Below are positions 24,336 through 35,800 of a DNA stretch of 64,000 bases, piece by piece. The notes beneath the pieces were generated by a model. That model worked only from the letters and a program-made list of their open reading frames with translations. It had not been told where the DNA came from and did no database searches. A program made the translations under genes and the position numbers. Position 1 is the stretch's first letter, and every line of letters starts with the position of its first letter. The stretch lies in NCBI RefSeq assembly GCF_910592395.1, contig NC_088320.1, forward strand, positions 4,960,001 through 5,024,000, written 5' to 3'. This stretch comes from Lineus longissimus (lineage: Eukaryota > Nemertea > Pilidiophora > Heteronemertea > Lineidae).

Positions 24336-25671
24336 ATAATTTTTTTTTTCTCTCCTTAACTGCTGTTTGGACAGTTATGAAGTTTGTTTCATGAGTAGAT
24401 ATAATATCAACCAGGACTTAGTGATGCTCACCCTGTAGACTGCAACATCGGCTTTTGTGTCCCTTATTCTTCTGTCCCTTGTCCTTGTGGCCCTTGTACA
24501 ATGTTGGTTCGGGCTGCCTAAAAAGAATCATACTTTTTGTTGAGGGGTTTATCTAATTTCTGCGAGTTTCTACTGCATGCTGCGTTCACACTGAATCTGA
24601 TTTAAAACTGTTTTCCAGAGAGCACTCTCCGGAACACGAATTGGCTACACCACTTTCGAAATGGCTGCACCACACTTGCCTAATGCGCATGCAATTCGAT
24701 TTGAAAAGTGCAATCCTTGCCGCGTATTGTAGTAACTAACTTTCACGGATGAATGTCCCTGCTCTTTCTTGTAATTAGAAGACAATCAAGACAGGAACAA
24801 GCTTGAGTGCATGCCCTCTGTTTTGATACGTATTAACGCCCATGCTAAACATTTCACTTTTTTTGGAGTAATTTTAACATCTTTGTAATGTTTCTTTTAA
24901 TCCAGATGTAACCGAGGACTAAGTGATGCTTACCCTGTATGGCTCCAACATTGGCAGCAACATATCCTTGGGGTCCATCCAGTGTCTTCTCGGCTGACAA
25001 GCTGGAGGCCGGCTCTCCTTCTTCATCGCCGTCTTGTCGATTTCAGGGGGTGTATATCATTAGCTTTGTGAGGCACAAGGAGGTCAAGGACACTGTTGTT
25101 ATTCAAAGAGCCCAATGTCTTCGTCATATGTACTAAACTGGTTTAGCACAAGTCCCACACGGACACGCCTGACATTTCGTCCGACGAAATTCCGCAGGTT
25201 AACAACAGGCCTATTCCCCAGTCATTCCATCCCCCTCGAGATCAGGTAGGGGGTCGCCGGCCGGCTATTGCTTACTATTGTTAACAGTCGTAAGACTTAT
25301 CCCGCCAACACTCTAAAACAAGGGGACCAATTGAATGACTAGCGACACGCAACCGTCTATTGCCCCCATCAATCAACCACAATGACTCAAGGGGATCACG
25401 TTCCTTGAACCTAAGTCCATGTCATCACCGTCGAAACTTAGATGAGGACCGTGGAACAAAGTGGCAAGCATGCCTGGGACCCAGCCACCGCGCTTTGGAA
25501 ATGAGATGAGATAGACTCAAGTCGCCAGTCACGATAACCAAGTACACCAAGCGTATAGCTTGAATCGAACCCAATCTATCATCGTCATTGGTCACCTGGC
25601 CAGTGGCCTGGACAACTGAAAGCTGAATAGGTTAAAAGAGATGATAAGCAGGAAACACAAATAACAACTAC

Positions 25672-25740
25672 ACTAGCTAGATAACTACGATAACTACTCT
25701 AACAACTATACTAGCTAGATAACTACGATAACTACTCTTA
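25672..25740. repeat. 38-bp direct duplication
   Basis: ACTAGCTAGATAACTACGAT, then AACTACTCT, occurs at 25672 and again at 25710. The flanks are ACAACTA-rich. Confidence 0.85.
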
Positions 25741-27135
25741 ACAACTAAACAACAATAGCTACAAAACTAGCACAACAGTCACACTTCCAGCACTCACTAC
25801 AGTGACTAGAGTCCCTCCTCCCCCCAAGACCTCCCACACCCTTTTTCAATCCCATCTCACACAGACACACACACACGCAAACACAACATCTTACTATGGT
25901 TACACCTTTTGAATAACTGCCCGATTTGCAGATAGAAGTGTCACTGTCAATTCATATAATTTTCTTTTAATCACATGACCAAAATTTGATTTAGTAGTTG
26001 CTACATGATGTATGTACCGCAAGACTTTACTGAATTTATAAACATTTCTTGGGATAATAATGTTTTATTTTGAATATGCAAAATATAAATAAGTGGAAAG
26101 TTTTAAAATCTTTTATCTCTTAGAAAGAGTGCACAGAATAAAGTTGCAGTGGGGATAACAGTTAGATGTGCATTCTTTATGCCAAAATAAATCATTTCAT
26201 TCTTTTTCCATATATCTCGCAGATTATTAGTCTGTAATTTTTTTCACTGCCTTGAGGCCCTGTGGGGGTCAAGTTACAAGTTTATTTTACCAACGACAAC
26301 ACAGATTTGACAGTGACACCTCTATTGACAAGTCAGACAAGTATACCTACCCTTCTTCTTGGAAATCAAACAAGAATCTTCGAATGCTGGTTGGGTCATC
26401 ATCTGAAATGACAAATTGGCACAAATGCGTAATTATACAGCATATTGGGTCATAAGGCAATGCATTTTCCCGCCAAAAATTGAACGAACAAGACAATGTC
26501 AGGATTCAGTCACGGTGATACCCACCTTTAAGAACATTGATGTTAAACACAAATAATTTTGCTCTTTCAGAATGTTGAAATAAGTCAAAATTAGAGATAC
26601 ACCCCACTAGAACGAATGTTCTGCCTGCAATACATGCTTGAACCAAGCATTGGAAGATTAAAAATGTGACAGGTAGTGGTTTTATGTAACATGCCCAAAC
26701 TTTCTTTCAAAGGTTGACAGAGTCTGTTGTTGCCTTAGATAACCAAACAAAGGTGTCAGATGTAATGGGCCAAGCCAGATTGGTAATGGGATTGGCCATG
26801 CCATAAATGAATAACCTTTTTATTTGATTATTACGGATTGGGTCTATAGAAATTGAACAGGGTGTTAATCAGTACAGTTGCTAGTTTTTACTGCAATGAA
26901 AATTGGAAGAAGGCTGGTATCCTGACGTAATCGGTGGTTTTGAATATACTCCGCCTCTTGATATTTCAAACGATTGTTTACAATGAAGGAGTATCAAAAA
27001 CCTGTATCTCAGTCAGGATTAATTATAATAAGGATAATAATAATAATAATAATGTATTCATTAAACCTCCTTATAATATATATGAAGGAGTGGCGGTAAC
27101 AAACATAGGCCTAGGGCAAGTATAATTCCTCCAAG

Positions 27136-27226
27136 ATAGGATAGACGATTGTCTACAAGACACGCTCGAAAAGGATGTAAGGATGTACCATTTGTTGTCT
27201 GTACCATTTATGTGCCCTCTCAATAA
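27136..27226. repeat. Displaced copy of the 42-bp array's variant block
   Basis: AGGATAGACGATTGTCTACA, AGACACGCTCGAAAAGGATG and GTACCATTTGTTGTCTGTAC then CATTTATGTGCCCTCTCA match, in order, the irregular block around 18005-18135, with only scattered changes. About 9 kb separate them. Confidence 0.85.
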
Positions 27227-28231
27227 GAAACAAAGGAACTAACATATTGCTTTGAACATAAATCATTCGTTTTATTTCTGACAGGACAAATATTTTGACG
27301 ATAAAAATATCCACAATGTTTTGAACATCACAGGAGAAGTGAGTCGAAATGAAGACTTGAACACAAACATACAACTGGCAATTTCCAAAATTTAATGAAG
27401 TTAAAAGTCCACCTTTTTGGTACTTCTCGCATAATTAAGAAATTCTCATGAACGAGGAACCATTCTCCACGCAGATCGAAGAATATTCTTTCCGCCGACA
27501 CAGATTAACACAGCATCCCGTGGTCACGGTAGTGGCACAGGCGCATGATGACATCAAAATCAACCGATCTATATAGCGATTGATAGGTCACCACAAACCT
27601 ACAGAAAAACACACATGAAAACCCGACATAAAAGAGTAATATGCGTTGAACATTAAAGTTGTGTGCATCAATTAATTCTTGGCAGACCGATCCCTATGAC
27701 TTTAGTATCTTCACGCACCTGTGACTGACTCCAAGAATCGTGGCATGGCAGAACCAAAATGGCTGCCCGTGTTGGCATTGATGCAACAGTGTAATTGCGC
27801 CGTTGTGCAGGGGTCCAGCTCTCAACATTCCAATTATTGAGACAAAGTGTAGTACCAGCAGATCATATCTTCTCAGCGCCAAGAATGATTTTGTAAGTAG
27901 AAATGATCTGGAGATAAGAACTCTGGATGCTTCTACCAGAATACCTTAAGTAGCACCAAATTAAACCCAGGTTACATTCCAGATAAGCCTTATTTTGACT
28001 GAAAAGGTATTGAGAGCAGCACACTGCGTCCTACAATGCAGCTTTAATTGACAACATCACGATTGTGTTTGGAAAGCAGGCAACAATTGGTTAAATGCAA
28101 TCAGTTGTCCTGTTACGCCACAAGCCAAAACGATGAAAATCCCTTCTCTGTGGCGCACTTTAGTTTAGTTTATACCAATGCACAAAATGCAAAGATGATT
28201 CTCAATAATTAATTGTCTTCACTTCGTTTCT

Positions 28232-28290
28232 TAGAATTTCCACCAGCTGGTTTTGTGTCTTAGAATTGCAACCAGCTGGTTTTGTGTCCA
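28232..28290. repeat. 29-bp direct duplication
   Basis: CTTAGAATTxCxACCAGCTGGTTTTGTGT occurs twice in a row with few changes. Confidence 0.8.
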
Positions 28291-28808
28291 ATTTTCTCAA
28301 AATTCTAATGATTTCTCATCAGATTTTTTCACATCTGAAATGAAAAAGATGAAATAAAAGCAATCTTATGATAAGTTAGGACAAGAAGTGTCACGATCTT
28401 GGATAAATACTACATGAAATGCTGCCTTACAAGTTCAGAAATAAATAGGCCTATATCATGGCACGGCTATGATGAGGAGGGTCTGACATGAATTGCCTCA
28501 AACTTGGTTAAAAAGTGAAAGAAGAATATTCATGATCTTTAACTTCGAGATTCTTGAATATGTATTTCGTAAAAATGTTCAAAATAATATCTTGGTATCA
28601 TCCCACAACCAATTTTAAGACATATAGAAACTTTTTGAGGCCATCAGTGACAGGTTTTATTCATACTGACTACTATAACAAGCTTAGGTATATATTTTTT
28701 TATATTAATCATGTTACCACGGTTACCAGTACTTTTAATGATTATTTAGTTTGGCAGTGAATGAAGCAGGTGTACAGGTTCAAAAAGTAACTTTGTAGCT
28801 AAAGTATA

Positions 28809-28955
28809 CAGGAGAACCTCTTTATTGAGGACACCCTTGAAACTGACAAGCTGTCATTAATTTAATAGAGATGTCCTGATTACAGAGGTCAAAAACAATG
28901 GAAATGACCAGTTCAGGACCAAATGCAGTGTCCTTTAATAGAGAGGTCTCCACTG
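28809..28955. mobile_element. Tigger/pogo-like MITE
   Basis: TA|CAGGAGAACCTCTTTATTGA starts it, followed by GGACACCCTTGAAACTGACA, which matches the 770-931 copy almost word for word. It ends TTTAATAGAGAGGTCTCCAC then TG. Confidence 0.75.
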
Positions 28956-31900
28956 TTAATATACATTTCCACTGTGTATATATATAGATGTATATTGGTA
29001 TTGATATTGTGCCGAAGTTCGGGGGCGCAGGTGGCATAGGACATCAGTGCCAGACCCTCCACTTCCCACTCTGCCTGTGCCAAAACTGGTATTTACACTG
29101 AGAAAACACAATTATTCAAACCCAGCCCAGGCCACACCAACCTTAACATTTAAACATTTTCGTGGGATCTGAAGCTTTGATATTTTCCGTTACCGTAAGG
29201 CGGGGTGACATTGGCTCAAAGTGGGGTAAATTTCCCCCCCTACAGCTTTTATAACCATACTGGCATACATGGTAAATCTTCTATTTTAACTGAATCACTG
29301 TACAAAGGGGGATGTAAAGAGATAACTTAGTGGGCTAAACTTATCATAGTTCAATCTAAATAAGATTTTGGGAGTTGGGGCAAATTTACCCCCAGGACCA
29401 ATTTCACTCTGCTTTACGGTACAAGTATCACTTCAAAATAGGGCATGGCAAACTTGAGTTTTTGGACTTGAGGAAGCAATAATATTATATGTGCAAAGAG
29501 TTTTTTAGGGTTGTAACTTTTTACTCAGGACTGCAAACATATTTAGCGAGGTGTGGCCTGAGTTCTTCTTTCTGTCATTGACAGACTTGCCCACCCTGAG
29601 GTAACAGAACTAGGCCATACACCCACGATATAGCATTTTCAGTACCACATCCCGCAGCAACAGGCATTGCTGTTGGGGCTTGAAGAGTTCACCGGCACAG
29701 ACACGTTGTACACAACTCAAGGCTCCAACTCCCACGTGATTTCCCTTTCGTGTTTCTCAAGCGCCGCCCAAACCAGCGAGTTTAAATCGCTGCGATCCAT
29801 GATCATGTCTGCATGCGACAAAAAACCGCTCATTATAGCAGTGTTCATCGCAGCTGCCTGCGACAAGAAGCAGTGTTTGCCAATAATCTGCTATCAATAT
29901 CAAACGGCTTTACCAACAGACAAGAACTTGTTGTGGGAATAGGCCTCATCGCCGTGCCCAACCTCTCTTACCACAGAGCTTCTGCCATCTATCATCAACA
30001 AGCTGAACTACTCACACACTCGCCCTCAATACAGATACCACAGAGACTTAAAGTACACATCATTATTTTACACGTTTCACTTAATAAATACTTTACATAA
30101 TTTTTCCACTTTGTACAGGTTTTAACCACATTTGTGGCCAGATACACCACACGTCTATCTTGAGAACATTTCATAATGTAAATTTTTCCATCCAACCATT
30201 ACTTTGAAGAAAATTGCTATTTTTATGTAATATCCAGAAAACATTTCGTTCAGATATTCGATATTCCAACTTTCCTCTTAAAGAAATAATGCTACAAAGA
30301 TGCAACATCTGCTCAACCCTTTCTTCAGATAAGGCCATACCAATTTTTCACCAGCCGTTGTGCAGCCTTTTTTTCGAATGCGACTTTAATTTGGGACCAG
30401 GTTCACCTAAAAGACCTGGTAATATTTTCAAACTTTTTCTAAATCAGCCTTTACTTTTATTTTTTTGGACCTACAGGCTCCTCCTGGTGTGTCCAGAGAA
30501 TCTATTGAACCAATAATCAAATTCGTATGGCCTTAGGAAATTTTAGCTTTAACAACAAAAGAATTACAATCCTGTTACTCTTGCCAGCAAGATTTACAAA
30601 ACAGGGGGCAAAAAAGAATATTGAGCCATGCCCCCTGACCCTCCCTTTTACCCAATAGACAGATTTTCTACAAATTTATCTACGTCTACACGACATGATT
30701 ACATCTACCTTGGCAATGAAATAGAATCTGCATTTTAAAAGAACACTCAGAATTCTGACAAGAGTAACAGAAACAAAGGAATTCCTTGCAACATCTTCAT
30801 TGCAACACGCAATCGATATGCTCGAAGTCATGAACACATAGGTGAAAAGAATTTATGTACATGTACACTTTCAACTGTTCTCATCCTTCAAAATCAACAG
30901 TCGACCAGGCTTGGGAAATTTTCAAAGTCTGCACCTTTTACTCAAATATCGCCAAAAATCATATTTTCCTCTCAATGTATCTCACATGTGTTAGCAAGCA
31001 AATTATTTCCAAAACCAAAGTTTTTAATTTTTATCATTAATGCATCATCCCAATGAAAAAGCAAAAGCACTATTCATATTTTCGGACATGCTTTATCCAT
31101 CCGATGCTTACATTTTGAATTCAAATGTTGGTACAAGGATATACACATGTACCATCTAGAAATATAGAATACACCACAGTTGCAATTTTTTTATAAACAA
31201 AGGCAAATCACAAATAATTTTGTTACATTTGTCTTTAAAATTGAGCCTCATCCACAAAGGTGGACAAATTCGAGAATAAAACAAAGCGCTTTAAATTTGT
31301 TGGTTTCAGATTAAAATGAACAAAATTTGAAAATTTCTCCACACCGAGAAGGAAATTTGACATGATCATGCAAAGTGGGAGTCCATTGCACAAATAAACG
31401 GAAATTTTTACAAAAAAAACGGAAATATGAGGACGACACATCCCAATTTCGATGAGCTGTCACGCTATTGAACACGTTTGTAATCTAAATCAACACAATC
31501 AAAAATTTCCAGAAAACTGACAGCTGTTTTGGTTTGTTTACAAGCAAACAGAACCCCATTTCTTCTAAACACGAGTAACATTGAAACCGAGGCCAGGTCA
31601 ACAATTTCAAATAAACATAATGACTTTAAAAAAACCAAACTAACAAGATTTTTGGCAAAATACTTCCAGACCATTATTGAGTAATCGACCATCCCCTTCT
31701 TAACTTGTCTTATACCATGATTCAAATGAGAAAACACTCATCTTCCTGAAGAAATACTAGGGCTGAAGAAGTGGTTTTGAACAAAACAATTGGCATTTCA
31801 ACATAATACTAAGCCGCCTGAGACATCGCATTATAACAATCTCCATGCACAATTTGAAACGACTTTAGCTGCAGTAATCGATATTTGAATTTTAAGTACA

Positions 31901-32041
31901 GAATACATCAAATCAACGGTAAAGATAAGAAATAAATAAATTTCTGCGTTTCAAAAACAACACCAAATTTCATTTAAACAAGTTTAATTCGCCTCTTTTC
32001 GAAATCAGCACACTAAGTAGTGCAGCGGTCTATCAAATAAT
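28956..32041. other. No gene seen downstream of INO80D
   Basis: AT-rich DNA that may include the INO80D 3' UTR near its right end. A fragment resembling the MITE interior (TTTGGGACCAGGTTCAC) lies near 30393. No convincing exon was found. Confidence 0.5.
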
Positions 32042-32119
32042 GGTATCAGGCATTGTTGAAAATGACGTCGTTCTACCAAAATTGTGGCATGACGTCATTT
32101 TTCTACAGCATCTGACACC
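32042..32119. repeat. Imperfect palindrome containing TGACGTC motifs
   Basis: GGTATCAGGC...AAAATGACGTC and GACGTCATTTTT...TCTGACACC are inverted relatives about 78 bases end to end, just downstream of INO80D. The right arm has a full TGACGTCA. It could be a small MITE; no clear duplication is seen. Confidence 0.6.
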
Positions 32120-32862
32120 ATAACTTAGTGAAGTTTGGTCACTTTCATTCATTTTGCCTTGTTATATGCTAGCAGAAGCCATGGTTGGTTAAACATGATG
32201 GGAACACATCGCCCAATATGACAACTGCAATAACCATAAATACCACATCTATTCAAAATACAACAACGTTTGGAATGGCAGACTGGACACGGATTGCCCG
32301 ATACATAAAACAAAGAAAACCAAGCATACCTGAGAAAAGAGGTCAACGGGGGTGTATTGATATTCGATAACTAGAACTATCCAGCTTACACGATCATGTC
32401 TTGTCACTTCTGCTGCATCCCAATCACCTAGTTGCACCTTGTTCCCTGACCTACAATTGATGGTACTGTGAATGGCATTCGGGCAGTCTTAGTACCAACT
32501 GACATAAAGCCTGCCACCTAGACACACAGGGCCCTAAATTATTCCAGAACAGTTTCAAAGTTGAGTGTTTTACAAAATAATTGAATCTTACAACAGTATT
32601 AAGGAACTCTCCGGTACATTTTGACAGTAATTGAAGAACATATTTTGTTCCAAGTGTTTACAGAATACTTTAGCGTAGAGAAATATGAGAAATCAAACTG
32701 CCTGGCCTGGAGCAAATTTGGTAGGTGTTTCGAACAGCTTTAGTAGTGATATTTCGCACCACTGCTGCCAGACCTTTTTTGCACACCTATTTTAGGTCAG
32801 GAAGAAATAGGCAACTAGAAAAAATACCGATAAAAAATCCACGAAAGCACAACGGCAATTTG

Positions 32863-35800
32863 CTAAGAGCTTGGCGGCACCTGTGCTGTGGTACTATTTA
32901 CAGCATATGGTTGCGTCATCGGTAACGTCACGGCAACCTGAAAGATGGCGTCAGTAGTCCTTGAATCGAATGGCGGACGCTGTGAGGTTACACTAGTTGT
33001 TCGTACGATATCTCCATGCTGGACCACCTGTGGCAAGTTCAGGGTCAGTTTTGGTCCACCGTTTGCAATGGTTGAGGCGTGCGTGAATTGAACAGGGTAG
33101 CCATTTTGAAAAGTGGTCGCCGGCAGCCGGTCGACCGTAGTCCATGGATTGCGGGGATTTGGTATGGGGGAATGAAGAGGTGAGGGAGTCGTGACGGGGG
33201 AACTGTGCATGTGCATCGGCGAGGCTAACCGCTCCACTGTGGCGTGCATTTGAGACGTCAAAACGTCCGGATTAAGTGTCAAAGGTAACGAGTTATGCAT
33301 CAAATTCGTCGGAGCTAACGTAACATTTGGCGTGTAAGTCCTCGGTAGGCCACTAGGTGGTGCACTGGTTGGCACTTGATATGAAGCTTGTATTAACGCC
33401 GGATAATTCTGCACCGTCGCTGCACCATACGAACCATTCATAATAATCCCATATGCGGTATTTAGCTGGCCGGGTATCTGCACCACCTGGCCTTGTGCAA
33501 ACTGTCCTTGGACTTGACCCTGAGTAGTGTGAATCTGACTTTGGATTAGGCCTTGAATCTGTGTATGATCCAGCGCTAGTGCCACTGATTGTTGCGTCAC
33601 AGCACTCATTGTAGACGGTGGCGACACTGAGTGCATCTTTTCCTCCACGCCGACATTGAGCGCAGAACTGAGCGCAGAGCTCGTCAAAACCTGCGACATT
33701 GTCTTCAAGTCGTTTTCCGAAATGCTATTGGCTAGATCGTGAAGATTATCGTCGCCGAACGTCCCTAAGTGATCCTGGTGCAGATGCTGGTTGAGAATTG
33801 TATCTGCGATATGTTTGGCGAGTTCATCATCGTCACTTTGTTCCTCGATGAGACCCATTTTTCCGAGCGATTCCTTTGTCCGGTTCACAGTTTCGGACAC
33901 TGCCGCCAAAGCACGTTCCAATTCCTCCGTCTCCTCGTGAGTGGGGATATTGTATTCTCCATTTTTACCTGAAAACAAACGTATATAAAGTATAAAGATC
34001 GGTCTTTTTGCAGTAATTTAGTTTAACCTAGGAGAAAAGAGAATGGAGAATTTCTGTGCAGTTTCTTGCACCAGAAAACTGTGCCAAAACTTTGATAAAA
34101 TTCCTTACCCGTAAAAATATCAAATGCTTCATCAGGTAGTTTATTAAGCACCTCATTTATATCATGGTCTTCCAAAAGTTTGGTTGCTTGTTCAAGATCC
34201 AACCTTTCTGTCACTGGAAGGAAACATAAAATGGTTAAGATATCTGTAAGGACAAGGACCTCTTCCTCAGGTGTTAGTTAGTAGCTCCTGATTTCATTTA
34301 CTTTGACAGCTGCTACAACTGCCACATAACATTGAACGTGTACCGGTACATCCGAAAGCATGTCTATCTGGGAGCTGGCGATGTCAAGGGGGCAAGACAA
34401 AAATGTCAACCTACTTTTACTGGTATATGGTATGTCCAACATACTCGGTGGCAGGTCATTTGTCAGAGCCAGGTGATCTAATTTCGCCAGATCCCTGGCG
34501 ATCTTCTCCACAGCAGGATTGATAGGACGCGACGTGGATGAGGACATGGTCGTCGCTTGACTCGTCGGCAGCAGTGATGGCGGCGAGGGGATCTCGGGAC
34601 TATCCACGCCCATGTCTTCGGTCATATTCTCGCTGGATTCTATGTCGACGTCCTGTTCGCCTTCACTCGTTGGCATGTCTGCAAAAGGAAGTCACAATAT
34701 TGAGACGTACGCTCTAGACGTACGCAAAGAAATCCTACAGAGAGCTGACGAATCCTTTAAAATCAACCCCTTCTTTTTAGGTGAAAAAAACAGAAAGCCT
34801 CCGAAAGCCAGAAAGGTCACATCTCTGATACATACCAACATCTCCCATCAGTCCAAATGGAGGCATAGGTTTTTGTGGACGGAGTTTCTTCTGATTCTTC
34901 TTCTTCTTGCCTCGTTTTGGTGGACGTGTAAGAGCTGATGGTTTCGTCTTTTTACGCGGCTTTTTCAATTTCATGTACGACTCCTGAGAAGCTTCATAAT
35001 CCTGAAATAAACAAGCAAAACATTGGTGCCTGGCCGAAGACCGAGTCAATAGGCCAATAAACGCAATCGGCACCTAACTGTAGTGGCAAGCTACCCACCT
35101 TAGAGGAGGAACACTAATTAGATGGCATCTTCAAGTGCCATGTGAATGCTAAGAAGAACTAGCCCAGTGGTTACTAGTTTTACCTGCAGACAAGAGATCT
35201 TTTTGTTGCACACAATCGCAATTATAATCGGAGATAGCTGCAATTTAAATAGCTCGTTTGTGCAGGGCTTTATACTCACAGCTTTGGCGGCATGGTCGGC
35301 ACACAGCGGGAAATCATGTCGGATATCGAAGACGGGATCGCAACACTGAGCATTAGTTTCAGGACACCTGGCGGTGCAGTAGTCGAACATCTGTTGGTCG
35401 ACATTATACATGATATGTTTCCGGCATTGGTTGGCAAATGGCAGGGCAGGTCGTGGACACGTTTTACCATCATCTGTCTTGTGGAGGCAGCCTCTTTTGT
35501 CAGTTACCTTACGCTTTACCCTGGAAAAGCAAAGGTCGTCTTTAAACATCTGGGGACCCAGAACAGTAGCTGATAAAAGTTGTCCTTATAAAGTTTTCTG
35601 TTTTTGGGCTCACTACTAGAACACACTCCCACATGAGTAGGGCAACTAAATTATGCAGGGAGAGACAAGGCCTGGTAGAATATATATCTTTTACCTTATT
35701 ACACTCATCCAATAGAAAAATAATGAATTAAAGACCTACAATACAGCAATGAAATCATAATGTAATTTGCAGGGGGCGACTGCAGCATCTGTCTAGATGA

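Larger units (their letters stand above)
20763..26402 (-). other. Scattered minus-strand exon candidates, perhaps one gene
   Basis: Short open segments with plausible splice sites lie at 26402-26351 (DDPTSIRRFLFDFQEE, both sites good), about 25040-24934 (GDEEGEPASSLSAEKTLDG, donor good, acceptor unclear), 24517-24432 (both sites good), about 23090-23035 (VEPAHLLHMEGCHLI, donor good) and 20860-20763 (GDEPSHRREDVAEPAHLYHA, ending in stop or a weak donor). Two share the donor context ACAGGGTRAGCATCACTTAG, and two share EPAHLxH. I could not link them by phase, and no domain is visible. They may be exons of an unknown gene, a non-coding RNA, or chance. Confidence 0.22.

Noticed and set aside
27694-27882. 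Minus-strand frame ending at a good donor (TCACAG|GTGCGTG), possibly a first exon
   Set aside because: It lacks an ATG start and a convincing acceptor, and no partner exon could be joined in phase.
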